64,000 nt of DNA from an uncultured Chthonomonadales bacterium (GTDB taxonomy: Bacteria > Armatimonadota > Chthonomonadetes > Chthonomonadales > CAJBBX01). The DNA is taken from assembly GCA_938005745.1 (NCBI GenBank), contig CALLMM010000037.1:34397-98396 (forward strand), read 5' to 3'. The notes under the pieces were generated by a model, which made no database searches, had not been told where the DNA came from, and saw nothing but the letters and a program-made list of their open reading frames with translations. Of this stretch, positions 52,398 to 61,973 are shown one piece after another. The translations under genes and the position numbers were made by a program. Positions within the stretch are counted from its first letter, which is position 1; each line of letters opens with the position of its first letter.

Positions 52398-53522
52398 ATG
52401 AATGATCGTGAACGCTATCTGGAGACGCTGCTGTTTGGAAAGCCGGACAGGATTCCGTTCTCTCCGGGCGGTCCGCGCGAGTCGACGCTGGCAGCCTGGC
52501 GCGAACAGGGACTGCCGGAAGAGACTCCCTGGAACGTCTATGTCCGCGCTCAGATCGGTATTGAGCCGCCGCCCTCCGCTCCCCGACCGGGGATATGGAT
52601 GCGACACACGATGATCCCGGAGTTTGAGGAGAAGGTGATAGAGGAGCGGGAAGAGACGCGCATTGTGCAGGACTGGAAGGGCAATATCTGCGAAATCTCT
52701 CGCCGCTACGACCCCGGCTACCTGCGCTACGCGAAAGACTTCGTCACACGCCGATGGCTGCGCTGTCCGGTCGAAAATCGGGACGACTGGGAGGCGATGA
52801 AGAGCCGATACGACCCGGACGACCCCGCCCGCGTGCCGGAAAACCTGCCGGAACTAGGGCGAAGGCTGGCGAAGCGGGACTACCCCATCGGGGTCAGCGT
52901 ACACGGTCCCTTCTGGCAGCTTCGCGAGTGGCTCGGCTTTGAGGGGCTGTGCCTGCTGTTCCACGATGATCCTGCGCTGGTCCGGGAGATGGTGCGCTTC
53001 TGGACCGACTATATCTCGCGGCTGCTGGAGCGTGTTCTCCCGCATATCTCCTTCGACTACCTGCAGATCTCCGAAGATATGGCATATAAGGTCAAGCCGA
53101 TGATCGGTCCGGAGATGGCGCGTGAGTTTCTGCTGCCATGCTACCGGCAGTGGGGCGATATCCTCCGCGCCTATCAGGTTCCGATCTACGATCTCGACTC
53201 CGACGGCTATGTGGGGCATCTGATCCCGGTCTGGATCGAGGGAGGCGTCAACGTCTGCGACCCGATGGAGGTCGCCGCCGGCAACGACATCCAGCAGTAC
53301 CGACGTGAGTTCGGCAAGCGGATGGCGTTTCAGGGAGGCGTGGACAAGCGCGCGCTGGCGCAGGGCGGAGAGACGATGCGGGCGGAGCTGGCGCGGATCG
53401 AGCCAGTCGTGCGCGACGGAGGGTATATCCCCAGCTGCGACCACGCCGTACCGCCGGACATCAGCCTGCCGAACTTCCTGGACTACTGCGATCTGCTTGG
53501 CCGGATGACCGGCTGGAAATAG
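52398..53522 (+). CDS. Uroporphyrinogen decarboxylase-like (URO-D/MtaA superfamily) protein
   Basis: 374 aa from the ATG at 52398 with GAGG upstream. The open frame further upstream covers the terminator and is rejected. The TIM-barrel pattern fits the URO-D superfamily: MNDRERYLETLLFGKPDRIPFSPGG, VSVHGPFWQLREWLGFEGLCLLFHDDPALVREMV, YLQISEDMAYKVKPMIGPEMAREFLLPCYRQ, and FQGGVDKRALAQGGETMRAEL with YIPSCDHAVPPD. Many non-haem members of this superfamily are methyltransferases or of unknown function; the environment gives no haem-synthesis neighbours, so true HemE is unlikely. The 3' end overlaps the convergent S9 peptidase by 40 bp. Confidence 0.85.
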   Translation: MNDRERYLETLLFGKPDRIPFSPGGPRESTLAAWREQGLPEETPWNVYVRAQIGIEPPPSAPRPGIWMRHTMIPEFEEKVIEEREETRIVQDWKGNICEISRRYDPGYLRYAKDFVTRRWLRCPVENRDDWEAMKSRYDPDDPARVPENLPELGRRLAKRDYPIGVSVHGPFWQLREWLGFEGLCLLFHDDPALVREMVRFWTDYISRLLERVLPHISFDYLQISEDMAYKVKPMIGPEMAREFLLPCYRQWGDILRAYQVPIYDLDSDGYVGHLIPVWIEGGVNVCDPMEVAAGNDIQQYRREFGKRMAFQGGVDKRALAQGGETMRAELARIEPVVRDGGYIPSCDHAVPPDISLPNFLDYCDLLGRMTGWK

Positions 53523-56068
53523 CCCCGCTCTGCGGAAGAGGTCCTCTTCTTCACGCTCTCGGAACGCGGCTCGACGCCCAGAAGATGGCGCACAAAGAAG
53601 TCCTGCAGACGCCGCTTCCCGTAGGGCGTCCCGGCGACCCCGTGCCCCGCTCCCGGAAAGACGATCAGATCGAAGTCCCGGTTCGCCTGTATCAGCGCGT
53701 TGACGACCTGCATGGTGCTCGCGGGGTCCACGTTGGAATCCATCTCGCCTACCATCAGCAGCAGTTTGCCCTTCAGGCGGGGAGCCAGCGTTACATTCGA
53801 CTGCTCCGCGTAGTGCGGTCCGACCGGGTAGCCCATCCACTGCTCATTCCACCAGATTTTGTCCATCCGGTTATCGTGGCAGCCGCAGTCCGCCACCCCC
53901 ACCTTGTAGAAGTCCCCGTGCAGCAGCAGACCGCCGAGCGCATTCTGTCCTCCGGCGGAGGTTCCGTAGATTCCAACCCGGCTGATATCCATATACGGGT
54001 ACTTTTTCGCGGCGGCTTTGATCCAGAGAATGCGATCCGGGAAACCGGCGTCCGCCAGGTTTTTCCAGCAGACATCATGAAACGCCTTCGAGCGGTTGGA
54101 GGTTCCCATGCCGTCAATCTGCACCACGATAAAGCCCAGTTCCGCCAGTTCCTGAGTCCCGTGAAACGCCGAAAAGCTCTTCGGCACATGGGAGCCGTGC
54201 GGACCGGCATAGATCGCCTCGATGATCGGGTAGCGGATGGAGGGGTTGAAGTTCGTAGGGCGGTAGATCACCCCGTAGATATCGGTCTTTCCATCGCGCC
54301 CCTTCGCGACAAACCGCTCCGGTCGCCGCCAGCCGGCGGCGACCAGCACCGACTCATCCCCTCGCTCCAGCTCCATCACCTTTCTCCCGTCCTCTGCGCG
54401 GCGCAGCTCCGTTACCGGGGGCATGTCCACGCGGGAGTAGGAGTCCACCAGATACCGCCTATCGGGAGAGAACTGAACGGAGTGCGTTCCATTTCCCTCC
54501 GTCAGGATCGTCAGACCGGAGCCGTCGAAGTTCACCCGACAGTAGTGAATGTAGTAGGGATCCTGTCCGGGACGAATGCCTCCGGCGCGAAACCATATCT
54601 GCCGCTTATCGGCGTCCACGCGATCCACGCCGCGCACCACCCACTCGCCCTTCGTAATCTGATTCTTCACTCTGCCGGCAGCCGTATCGTACAGATAGAG
54701 ATGGTTCCAGCCGTCCCGCTCCGACATCCAGATCGCCTCCTGCGTCCTCTCCAGCCGCCGCAGAAAGACCTTGTTCGTCCAGTCAATAAAGGTCTTCGCC
54801 TGCTCCTCGATCAGCACGGACGGCGCGCCGGTATCGGCGTCCACCGCCACCAGCCGCATCACCTGATGCCCGCGCTGATTGTAGAGGAAGGTAAACCGTT
54901 TCGAATCCGGGTCCCAGCGAATGTCAGATATCTCCCAGGGGTCGGGGAAGAGCGTCTCGGGAACAGGTATCCTGCGCGCTTCGACGACGTCAAACAGGCG
55001 GGGACGGGGGCGCGCGATCCGATCTCCCGGCTTCAGATAGTCGAAACTGTGCAGCTTCGGCTGCAGCTGATCCTTCGGTGAGGACTCGACCACGTAGACC
55101 TTTCGCTCCTGCGCAGGGATCGTCTGCAGGAGGACGAACCGGCGCGAATCGGGCGACCAGATCGGCGTTCCGCCATAGGCGTCCTGCGCCGAGCCGTCCT
55201 GCGTCAGCGGCGTCTCCTTCCCGGTCGCCTGTTCGACCAGAACCACGTTCTGATTGCGAATCAACGCGCGCCATTTTCCATCGGGGGAGAGCGCGGGATC
55301 GGGAGCCGGCGCTCCCCTCTCCTCCCCCGCGTCTCCGTCAATCACGGCGACGGAGGGACTCTCTTGCCCCTCGAAGACCGCCAGCGGCCTGCCGTCGCGG
55401 CTGCGCGCCGCCAGCCAGACATGACCGGCGAAGGTGTGCTGCGCCCGCGTTGCGCCCGGAACCAGCTTCCCGTATTCGTGACGACGCCCCTCGAAGTCCA
55501 GCCAGTAGAGGGTTATCTCCTCGCTCGTGCGATTGATGAAGGTGAGCGAGGTCTCACCGCCGGTGCGCCGCGTGGCGCGCGGTCCGGAGCGTGGAGAGCG
55601 CGCCTGCGCCCTGCCCAGCGACTCCTTCGCCTCCCGGAGCGCATAGGTTGTCAGATCGCACTCGTAGGTCTTCTCCTGCACCTGCGCCAGAAAGAAGGGG
55701 CTGTTTTCTGCAAAGGCGATGCGATCCACCGGAAGCCGGTCGGCGGCGACCGGCTTCTGCAGCAGCTTCGACAGCGCACCGGCAAGCCGCGCATGATCAA
55801 AGGCGCGCTCCTTCTTCGACTGCGCCGGGTCTACCAGTATGAACTCCCGGCGTCCGCCCGGCAGATCGTTGCGATACCAGAAGCGTCCCGATCCGCCGAT
55901 CCACTGCGGCGATACGGAGGCGCGGAAGACCTTTCCGGCAAACCGCCGCGAGAGCGCGTTCGCCCGCTCATAGTCACTCCGGGTCCCCTGCGCCGTCGCG
56001 GCAGGGGCGAGCGAGAGAAGGCAGGCTGCGCAGAGAAAGAGGGTTCGTCTCACTACCGGCAATCCCAT
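53483..56068 (-). CDS. S9 family peptidase (dipeptidyl-peptidase IV-like), exported
   Basis: 861 aa from the ATG at 56068, with AGGGAGA just before it (a GTG at 56083 is possible). A signal peptide ends near TAQG. A DPP-IV N-terminal propeller (about 60-580) includes LSPDGKWRALIRN, IWSPDSRRFVLLQ and RWDPDSKRFTFLYNQ. The catalytic alpha/beta hydrolase domain has the serine in YGTSAGGQNALGG, the aspartate in VGEMDSNVDP, and the histidine in FPGAGHGVAG. It would cleave prolyl or X-Pro peptides outside the membrane. The C-terminal tail beyond the hydrolase domain overlaps the URO-D gene. Confidence 0.93.
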   Translation of the reverse strand: MGLPVVRRTLFLCAACLLSLAPAATAQGTRSDYERANALSRRFAGKVFRASVSPQWIGGSGRFWYRNDLPGGRREFILVDPAQSKKERAFDHARLAGALSKLLQKPVAADRLPVDRIAFAENSPFFLAQVQEKTYECDLTTYALREAKESLGRAQARSPRSGPRATRRTGGETSLTFINRTSEEITLYWLDFEGRRHEYGKLVPGATRAQHTFAGHVWLAARSRDGRPLAVFEGQESPSVAVIDGDAGEERGAPAPDPALSPDGKWRALIRNQNVVLVEQATGKETPLTQDGSAQDAYGGTPIWSPDSRRFVLLQTIPAQERKVYVVESSPKDQLQPKLHSFDYLKPGDRIARPRPRLFDVVEARRIPVPETLFPDPWEISDIRWDPDSKRFTFLYNQRGHQVMRLVAVDADTGAPSVLIEEQAKTFIDWTNKVFLRRLERTQEAIWMSERDGWNHLYLYDTAAGRVKNQITKGEWVVRGVDRVDADKRQIWFRAGGIRPGQDPYYIHYCRVNFDGSGLTILTEGNGTHSVQFSPDRRYLVDSYSRVDMPPVTELRRAEDGRKVMELERGDESVLVAAGWRRPERFVAKGRDGKTDIYGVIYRPTNFNPSIRYPIIEAIYAGPHGSHVPKSFSAFHGTQELAELGFIVVQIDGMGTSNRSKAFHDVCWKNLADAGFPDRILWIKAAAKKYPYMDISRVGIYGTSAGGQNALGGLLLHGDFYKVGVADCGCHDNRMDKIWWNEQWMGYPVGPHYAEQSNVTLAPRLKGKLLLMVGEMDSNVDPASTMQVVNALIQANRDFDLIVFPGAGHGVAGTPYGKRRLQDFFVRHLLGVEPRSESVKKRTSSAERGYFQPVIRPSRSQ

Positions 56069-56098
56069 TTCTCCCTTTCTCACGATCCCGCCCGTTTG

Positions 56099-57067
56099 CT
56101 ACACCGTCTCCGGCTGACCGCTGCGAAGGGAACGGTAGACCGCGTCTATCACCCTCATCTGCCGGACGGCGTCCTCCGGCGTGTAGCGCGGAGTCTGCTG
56201 CCGGAGAATGCACTGCGAGAAGTGTTCGAACTCCAGCACATACTGATTGACCTTCGGGAACCTCTCCTCTTTGCCGTTGATGAGGATGGTCGCCTCCTCA
56301 TCCGGCAGCCAGGAGCGGGGAATGTAGATGGTTCCCTTCTCTCCCGCAATCTCCAGGTCGGCGCGGAAGGGCAGATGAAATCCGCAGTCCACCAGCGCCA
56401 GCCCCTGCGGGTACTGCAGCACCGCCGCCATGCTCATGTCCACCCCGTACTCCGGGTCTATCGTTCCCCGCGCATAGACGAGCGTCGGCTCATCCTGATA
56501 GTAGAATCGGGTTCCGCTGATCGGATAGCAGCCCACATCCATGATGCTGCCGCCCGCCAGCGTCGGATCGAGCCGCACGTTGTACTTGCGCGCAATAGAG
56601 AAGGTGAACGCGCCGCGCACCAGCCGCACCGTCCCGATCTCGCCGTTTTCGATCGCCTGCAGGGCGCGTTCATGCTGCGGATGGAAGCGCCACATAAAGG
56701 CTTCCATCATCTTCACGCCGGCGCGCGCCGCTGCGTCCGCGACGGCTTGCGCCTCCTCCGCCGTCGCCGTGAAGGGCTTTTCGCACAGAACGTGCTTGCC
56801 CCGCTCTGCCGCCCGGATATTCCACTCCGCATGCAGACCGTTGGGCAACGGGTTGTAGATCGCCTCGATCTCCGGGTCCTCCAGCAGCGACTCGTAGTCG
56901 GCATACGCCTTTGGAAGATGGAACTCGGCGCGGAACGCCTCCGCCTTCTCCGCATTTCGGCTTGCGACGGCGACCAGTTCTACCGACTCCGCCTGCAGCA
57001 TCGCCGGAATCGCGCGGGTGCGGGCGAAGTTGGCGCAGCCCAGCACTCCCCATCTCACTCGGTCCAT
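56099..57067 (-). CDS. Gfo/Idh/MocA family oxidoreductase
   Basis: 322 aa. NAD-binding start VRWGVLGCANFARTRAIPAMLQ, then AIYNPLPNGLHAEWNIRAAERGKHVLCEKPFTAT with the EKP motif, and MDVGCYPISGTRFYY as the substrate-domain signature. The layout with GGSIMDVGCYPI fits the D-xylose/glucose-fructose type dehydrogenase branch. Ribosome site GAGGGAGGAGAGAG precedes the ATG. It lies 25 bp after the small zinc-ribbon gene. Confidence 0.93.
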   Translation of the reverse strand: MDRVRWGVLGCANFARTRAIPAMLQAESVELVAVASRNAEKAEAFRAEFHLPKAYADYESLLEDPEIEAIYNPLPNGLHAEWNIRAAERGKHVLCEKPFTATAEEAQAVADAAARAGVKMMEAFMWRFHPQHERALQAIENGEIGTVRLVRGAFTFSIARKYNVRLDPTLAGGSIMDVGCYPISGTRFYYQDEPTLVYARGTIDPEYGVDMSMAAVLQYPQGLALVDCGFHLPFRADLEIAGEKGTIYIPRSWLPDEEATILINGKEERFPKVNQYVLEFEHFSQCILRQQTPRYTPEDAVRQMRVIDAVYRSLRSGQPETV

Positions 57068-57092
57068 CGTCTCTCTCCTCCCTCCGATCCTC

Positions 57093-57317
57093 TCAGGCGG
57101 ACGATCCTCGCATCATCATCTGACGCGCCTCCAGCGAGCGGGGCGCGCCGCAGAAAGGACAGAAATTGATCGCGATGGCGGTCTTTCCTTCGGCATCGGG
57201 GATCACCTCCGCCAGATCGCCCTCTTCGGTCTCCACCACCTGAATGCAGCCGCGCTCCGCCGCGTCAGCCAAGCCGTCGCAGCATATCTCGACATCCACG
57301 CCTTCCTCTTCGGTCAC
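57093..57317 (-). CDS. Small zinc-binding protein, 74 aa
   Basis: It starts GTG at 57317 (AAGGA and GGAG upstream); the longer frame to 57377 runs through a hairpin. A conserved look: VTEEEGVDVEICCDGLADAAERGCIQVVE at the start, then INFCPFCGAPRSLEARQMMMRG at the end, with a C-P-F-C zinc knuckle. No family recognised. It lies between an oxidoreductase gene and the sugar-nucleotide gene; role unknown. Confidence 0.65.
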   Translation of the reverse strand: MTEEEGVDVEICCDGLADAAERGCIQVVETEEGDLAEVIPDAEGKTAIAINFCPFCGAPRSLEARQMMMRGSSA

Positions 57318-57342
57318 CTCCGGTGTCCTTTCTGAATATGAA

Positions 57343-57373
57343 CGACCCCTCCCCGACAATCGAGGAGGGGTCG
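57343..57373. terminator. Hairpin between the sugar-nucleotide gene and the zinc-ribbon gene
   Basis: 10-bp stem CGACCCCTCC (57343-57352) with its complement (57364-57373), 11-nt loop. The T-run is poor. It probably marks the end of the 57392-59902 transcript or attenuates read-through. Confidence 0.45.
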
Positions 57374-57391
57374 GCATCGCTCTCTGCGGCG

Positions 57392-59902
57392 CTATCCGCG
57401 CAGACTCTCGATCCGGCTCACGAAGTGATTGAGCATCTCCTGCGCCCTCTCCGGCGTATCTCCCTCCGCATAGACATGGAAGCAGGGGTCGGAGTCATCA
57501 GGCAGCACCAGCGCCCAGGAGTGCTCATTGTAGATTTTGATCCCGTCAATCATGTCGGCGTTGCCGTTATCCTGCGCCTCGCGGGTCAGCTCGCGCATGA
57601 TGCGCCCCTTGACCTCCCAGGGACAGCGCACCTGCGCCCGAACCAGATGCGCCTCGGGAATCTCGCGTCCGATCTCGCTCAGGCTCAATCCGGAGACCGC
57701 CAGCATCTCCAGCATCTTCCCGAACGCATACATCGAGTCGAACGCCGGCATGAACTCGCTGAAGATGAATCCGCCGGAGGTGTCGCCCGCGAAGTCTACA
57801 GGCGGGGTCTTCTTATCCGCAGCGGTCGCTGAAGCCATCAGCGAGCGGACATCGGTCTTGGTGCGGATCACGGTTCCGCCGTGCAGGGCGATCAACTGCT
57901 CGATGCGCGTGGGAGCGGTTACCGGCACGGCGATACGGATGCGCGGATGGGTGCGCGCCGCCATGACGGCATAGAGCGTCAGCAGGTTATGCCCTTCGAT
58001 GATAAAGCCCGTCTCGTCCACCAGCGTCAGCCGCTCGCCGTCATTTTCAAACATGACCCCCAGATCGGCTTTCAGCGTGGTGACAATCTGCGCCAGATTG
58101 GGCAGCAGCGCGGCGCGCGCCTCCGGCGTCTTGGGCGACTTGTTGGCGTCCACGTAGGCGTTCAGGGCGATCACATCGCACCCGAGCCGCCCCAGAATCG
58201 CAGGGAAGATGCTGGCGACGCGCCCGTAGTTGAAGTCGGCGACCACCTTCAGCCGCCGGGCGATCAGCGGCTCGCTCTTGATATGCCGCGCATAGTCTTC
58301 GTGATACTGCTCGACGCTGCGGGAGGCGAACTCCAGATTGCCGATCTGCTCGATATCGGCGCGTCCGTAGTCCTCCCGGAAAAACATCGTCTCCACCTTG
58401 CGCTCGGCGGCTTTGGACAGGTAGATGCCGTCCTTGTCCATGAACTCGACCAGCAGCAGACGCGGGTTATGCGGCGCGATCCGCACATACATCCCGCCCG
58501 CCGCCGCCGAGCCGCGCAGCGTATGGCGCATGATGGGCAGGGGCATGGAGCGCATATCCATCACATCGCAGCCGACCGACATCAGCCCGGAGATGATGGC
58601 GCGTTTGATCATGCGCGCCGCCAGTCCGGAGTCGCGCGCGGTGATCACCGTCGATCCGCGTTTCAGATAGGCTCCATAGCAGGCGCCGAGTTTGGTAGCG
58701 AAGTCCGGGGTGATCTCGATGTTGGCGATCCCCATGACTCCCAGATCGCGAAACAGCGCGCCCAACCACTTCTGCCCCCAGATCAGGCTCATCGTGACGG
58801 TCGAACCCGCCTCGATCAGCTTGTCGGGCCACAACTTGATCTGGGTGCGGATGGTGCTCTCCCGCTCGATGCGGCACCGCTCCCCGATGACGGCTCCCTC
58901 CTGCACACTGCAGTCGCGCTGAATCACCACATGCGAACAGACGGTGCAGGCGGTCAACTGGGTATTGCTTCCGACATAGACGTTATCCCAGAGGATGCTG
59001 CGCTGTACCGCCGCGCCCTCGTCTATGATCGTGTTATCGCCGATGACGCTGTAGGGACCGACGCGCGCCCCCGACTTAATCTTCACATTGCGCCCGATCA
59101 GGGTCGGGGGCGAGATCTGAACGTCCGGAGCGATCTTGCACCCCTCGCCGACCCATACGCCGTTATGCTCCTGCCCCAGAAGCAGCACGTTGGTTTTACG
59201 GTCCAGCACATAGTACTGCGCCTCGCGATACTGGCTCAGGTTGCCGACATCGCACCAGTAGTCGGGCATGATGTAGCCATAGAGGGGCTTATCCTCCTGC
59301 AGGATCTTCGGGAAGATATCCTGGCTCCAGTCGTAGCTGCGTCCCGGCTCCATGTAGTCGAACACGGAGGGTTCCAGAATGTACATGCCGGTATTGACGG
59401 TATCGGAGAAGACCTCTCCCCAGCTCGGCTTCTCCAGGAACCGGCGGATGCGCCCGTCGTCATCGGTGATGACCACGCCGAACTCCAGCGGGTTAGGCAC
59501 ATGCGACAGGACGATGGTCGCCAGCGACTCCTTCTGACGGTGGTACTCGATTGCCTGCGTTATGTTCAGATCGGTCAGCGCGTCTCCGCTGACGATGATG
59601 AACGTATCGTCTCGCAGATGCTCTTCCGCCTTTTTCACACTGCCTGCGGTTCCCAACGGGGTATCTTCGACGGAGTAGATCAGCCTGACTCCCCACTCCT
59701 CCCCGTCCCCGAAGTAGCCCTCGATCTCGTCTGCCAGGTAGTGCAACGTTACGACGATCTCAGTTATTCCATGCTCCTTCAAGGAGCGGACGATATGCTC
59801 CATAATCGGCATGTTCAACACGGGAGCTAGCGGCTTGGGACGATGCGCCGTCAGCGGGCGCAGCCGCGTGCCTTCCCCGCCAGCCATGACCACAGCTTTC
59901 AT
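57392..59902 (-). CDS. NDP-sugar pyrophosphorylase / phosphomannomutase-like fusion
   Basis: 836 aa. Residues 1-235 are a nucleotidyltransferase: [34 protein letters not shown], and [10 protein letters not shown] with the metal aspartate. Residues 245-365 are left-handed beta-helix repeats ([39 protein letters not shown]). Residues 375-835 resemble phosphomannomutase, but the phosphoserine loop reads IAPHNP (475-480) where TASHNP is expected, and the metal loop is FENDGERL, so the mutase half is probably inactive or repurposed. Such two-domain proteins make GDP-mannose or a related nucleotide sugar for cell-surface glycans. Ribosome site GAAGGGAGA precedes the ATG. Confidence 0.88.
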   Translation of the reverse strand: MKAVVMAGGEGTRLRPLTAHRPKPLAPVLNMPIMEHIVRSLKEHGITEIVVTLHYLADEIEGYFGDGEEWGVRLIYSVEDTPLGTAGSVKKAEEHLRDDTFIIVSGDALTDLNITQAIEYHRQKESLATIVLSHVPNPLEFGVVITDDDGRIRRFLEKPSWGEVFSDTVNTGMYILEPSVFDYMEPGRSYDWSQDIFPKILQEDKPLYGYIMPDYWCDVGNLSQYREAQYYVLDRKTNVLLLGQEHNGVWVGEGCKIAPDVQISPPTLIGRNVKIKSGARVGPYSVIGDNTIIDEGAAVQRSILWDNVYVGSNTQLTACTVCSHVVIQRDCSVQEGAVIGERCRIERESTIRTQIKLWPDKLIEAGSTVTMSLIWGQKWLGALFRDLGVMGIANIEITPDFATKLGACYGAYLKRGSTVITARDSGLAARMIKRAIISGLMSVGCDVMDMRSMPLPIMRHTLRGSAAAGGMYVRIAPHNPRLLLVEFMDKDGIYLSKAAERKVETMFFREDYGRADIEQIGNLEFASRSVEQYHEDYARHIKSEPLIARRLKVVADFNYGRVASIFPAILGRLGCDVIALNAYVDANKSPKTPEARAALLPNLAQIVTTLKADLGVMFENDGERLTLVDETGFIIEGHNLLTLYAVMAARTHPRIRIAVPVTAPTRIEQLIALHGGTVIRTKTDVRSLMASATAADKKTPPVDFAGDTSGGFIFSEFMPAFDSMYAFGKMLEMLAVSGLSLSEIGREIPEAHLVRAQVRCPWEVKGRIMRELTREAQDNGNADMIDGIKIYNEHSWALVLPDDSDPCFHVYAEGDTPERAQEMLNHFVSRIESLRG

Positions 59903-59985
59903 GTCAAATCTCCCTTCTCGGAGAACCGCCAGGCAACTGCAGGACAGCCCCGCAGTGCATGCCTATCGAAATGTGCGACCGCAAC

Positions 59986-60402
59986 TCAACGATAACGGAC
60001 AAACGCTCCCGCAAGCAGCAACGCGCCGCCGACAAACGCCAGTATCACTCCGACGTAGACGCCTATGTGAATAAATGCAAGCAGGAGGATCGTCAAGCCA
60101 AGCGCCGTTTGGAGCGTGAAGAAGAAGGTCTTCTGTCGTCCCTTCGGCTCCCACAGCAGCAGCGCGCCGCAGATCAGGGCGCAGACCACCACCACCCAGC
60201 CGACACGCAGAGAGCCGATCTCCTTATCAAACCCGCTGACGAGAAAGCTCTTATCCCGGATGAAGTAGGCGCCCACCGCGCTGGTAACCGGCGGCGGATT
60301 GCTGCCCCAGGTCAGCGCGGCGCTCATCACCGCCACTCCCATCCCGAACAGGGAGAGGATTTCGCCCATCGAGAAGAACTTGCGCGCGGGTTTTTCGTTC
60401 AT
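59986..60402 (-). CDS. Small membrane protein, four predicted helices
   Basis: 138 aa. Hydrophobic segments at about 13-32, 65-85, 92-110 and 113-133 (GMGVAVMSAALTWG, VGWVVVVCALICGALLLW, TLQTALGLTILLLAFIHIG, VYVGVILAFVGGALLLAGAF). The start is supported by GGAGG. No family recognised; probably cotranscribed with the gene 36 bp upstream. Confidence 0.65.
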   Translation of the reverse strand: MNEKPARKFFSMGEILSLFGMGVAVMSAALTWGSNPPPVTSAVGAYFIRDKSFLVSGFDKEIGSLRVGWVVVVCALICGALLLWEPKGRQKTFFFTLQTALGLTILLLAFIHIGVYVGVILAFVGGALLLAGAFVRYR

Positions 60403-60438
60403 CGAGCCTCCATGCAGGGGATCTTCCGAACAGAGGAG

Positions 60439-60801
60439 TCAGGACTCGTCTTCGGTCTCCTGCGTCTTCTCCTTTGTATCTTTCCAGGCGCGCCAGAGAA
60501 GCCAGAACATCGCCAGCCATAACGGAATGCTCCACCAGAAGGAGTGATCCGTTCGCAGCAGGGAGGAGACGACGGCGGTCGCCAGCAGGGTCCATCCGGT
60601 CAGATAAGAGGCGCGTTGACGCTCCGATATCGCCGTCAGATGGATGTCCAGCAGATGCAGAAACCATCCGAAGTAGGCGCCGATTCGCGCCAGATCGTGC
60701 AGGAAGGGGGAGGGCGTCGCCGATAGGAACGCTGTCGCCGATACTCCCAGCGCCACACGTATGCGCTCTGCGCGCTCTCGATCCGCACGCGCCGATTCCA
60801 T
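60439..60801 (-). CDS. Small membrane protein, unknown function
   Basis: 120 aa. A charged N-terminus (MESARADRERAERIRVALG), two or three hydrophobic segments (residues about 25-50, 65-80 and 88-105, the last rich in tryptophan: FWWSIPLWLAMFWLLWRAWKD) and a charged tail. AAGGGAAG precedes the ATG. No family recognised. Confidence 0.6.
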   Translation of the reverse strand: MESARADRERAERIRVALGVSATAFLSATPSPFLHDLARIGAYFGWFLHLLDIHLTAISERQRASYLTGWTLLATAVVSSLLRTDHSFWWSIPLWLAMFWLLWRAWKDTKEKTQETEDES

Positions 60802-61027
60802 AACTTCCCTTCGTTCCGCGCCGGCTCCGTCTCCTCGCCTTTTTCGGGGGCGTTCTCCGGCGGTCAGGCTGTTATCAGATTCTACGTGAATACGCGGAAC
60901 TCCTGCGCCGGCTTCTTAATCTCTTCGCAGGCTGCATACATCTGAGACAGGAAGATGTACCGGCTTGACATCCTTCCGGCAGACGGGTATTCTGAGAGTG
61001 TGCCGATGCTTCATTCGGGAGAGCGTG

Positions 61028-61942
61028 GTGATCGGACGAACTCTGATACTCAAGCTGGCAGACAGCCCCCGCGTTCAGCGTTTTGTTCGCAATAACCGGG
61101 CGAGCACTTCGATCGTCCGGCGCTTTGTCGCCGGCGACACCATCGAGGAGGCGATGCCTGCGCTGCTCGCGCTCAACCAACGAGGCATGACCATCGCTCT
61201 GGACTATCTGGGGGAGAACGTTACCCGCAAGGAGGAGGCGGCGGAGTTTGTCGCCTACTATCGGCGTCTGCTGGGGATCATGGATGCCAGCCGGCTCGAC
61301 GGCTATGTCTCACTGAAGCTGACGCAGCTTGGCATGGACATCAGCGAGGAGCTGGTCTACGCCAACATGGTCAGCATTCTGGAGGAAGCCGCCCGCTATC
61401 AGCGTTTCATCCGCATAGACATGGAAGGCTCGGCGTACACCGCCAGGACGCTGGATATCTTCTGCCGCCTGCGGTCGAACTTCTCCAATGTCGGCATCGT
61501 TATACAGGCGTATCTTCATCGCAGCGCCCGCGATGTGGAGATACTCATCGAATCCGGCGCGCCGGTTCGACTGGTGAAAGGCGCCTACAAAGAGCCGAAA
61601 GAGATCGCTTTTCAACGAAAACGGGATGTAGACAGAAATTTTATTGCCCTGATGCAGATGTTATTAACACGTGGCAACGATCCTGCCATTGCCACCCATG
61701 ACGAAGCGATCATTCGGGCTGCCAGGCAGTTTGCCCGGGAGAAGGAGATAGATCCTTCCAAGTTTGAATTCCAGATGCTGTACGGGATTCGACGCGATCT
61801 GCAGGACAGACTGGCTCATGAGGGCTATCGCATGCGCGTATATACGCCGTTTGGCACCCAGTGGTACGGATATCTAATGAGGAGGCTGGCCGAACGTCCC
61901 GCCAATCTATGGTTCGTTATGAAAAATCTTCTGCGGCGCTGA
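61028..61942 (+). CDS. Proline dehydrogenase (monofunctional PRODH)
   Basis: 304 aa from a GTG at 61028 (GGGAGAG at 61017-61023; the neighbouring GTG at 61025 is equally in frame). The flavoenzyme oxidises proline to pyrroline-5-carboxylate. Barrel motifs: VSLKLTQLGM, FIRIDMEGSAYTARTLDIF, VGIVIQAYLHRSARDV, VRLVKGAYKEP, ATHDEAII, FEFQMLYGIRRDLQDRLAHEGYRMRVYTPFGTQWYGYLMRRLAERPANLWF. Size fits a single-domain PRODH of Gram-positive/Thermus type. No P5C dehydrogenase is in the window. It is followed 31 bp later by a DUF2325-like gene. Confidence 0.94.
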   Translation: MIGRTLILKLADSPRVQRFVRNNRASTSIVRRFVAGDTIEEAMPALLALNQRGMTIALDYLGENVTRKEEAAEFVAYYRRLLGIMDASRLDGYVSLKLTQLGMDISEELVYANMVSILEEAARYQRFIRIDMEGSAYTARTLDIFCRLRSNFSNVGIVIQAYLHRSARDVEILIESGAPVRLVKGAYKEPKEIAFQRKRDVDRNFIALMQMLLTRGNDPAIATHDEAIIRAARQFAREKEIDPSKFEFQMLYGIRRDLQDRLAHEGYRMRVYTPFGTQWYGYLMRRLAERPANLWFVMKNLLRR

Positions 61943-61973
61943 CGAAAGGCCGGTCTCGAAGGAGAGAGCGGCA

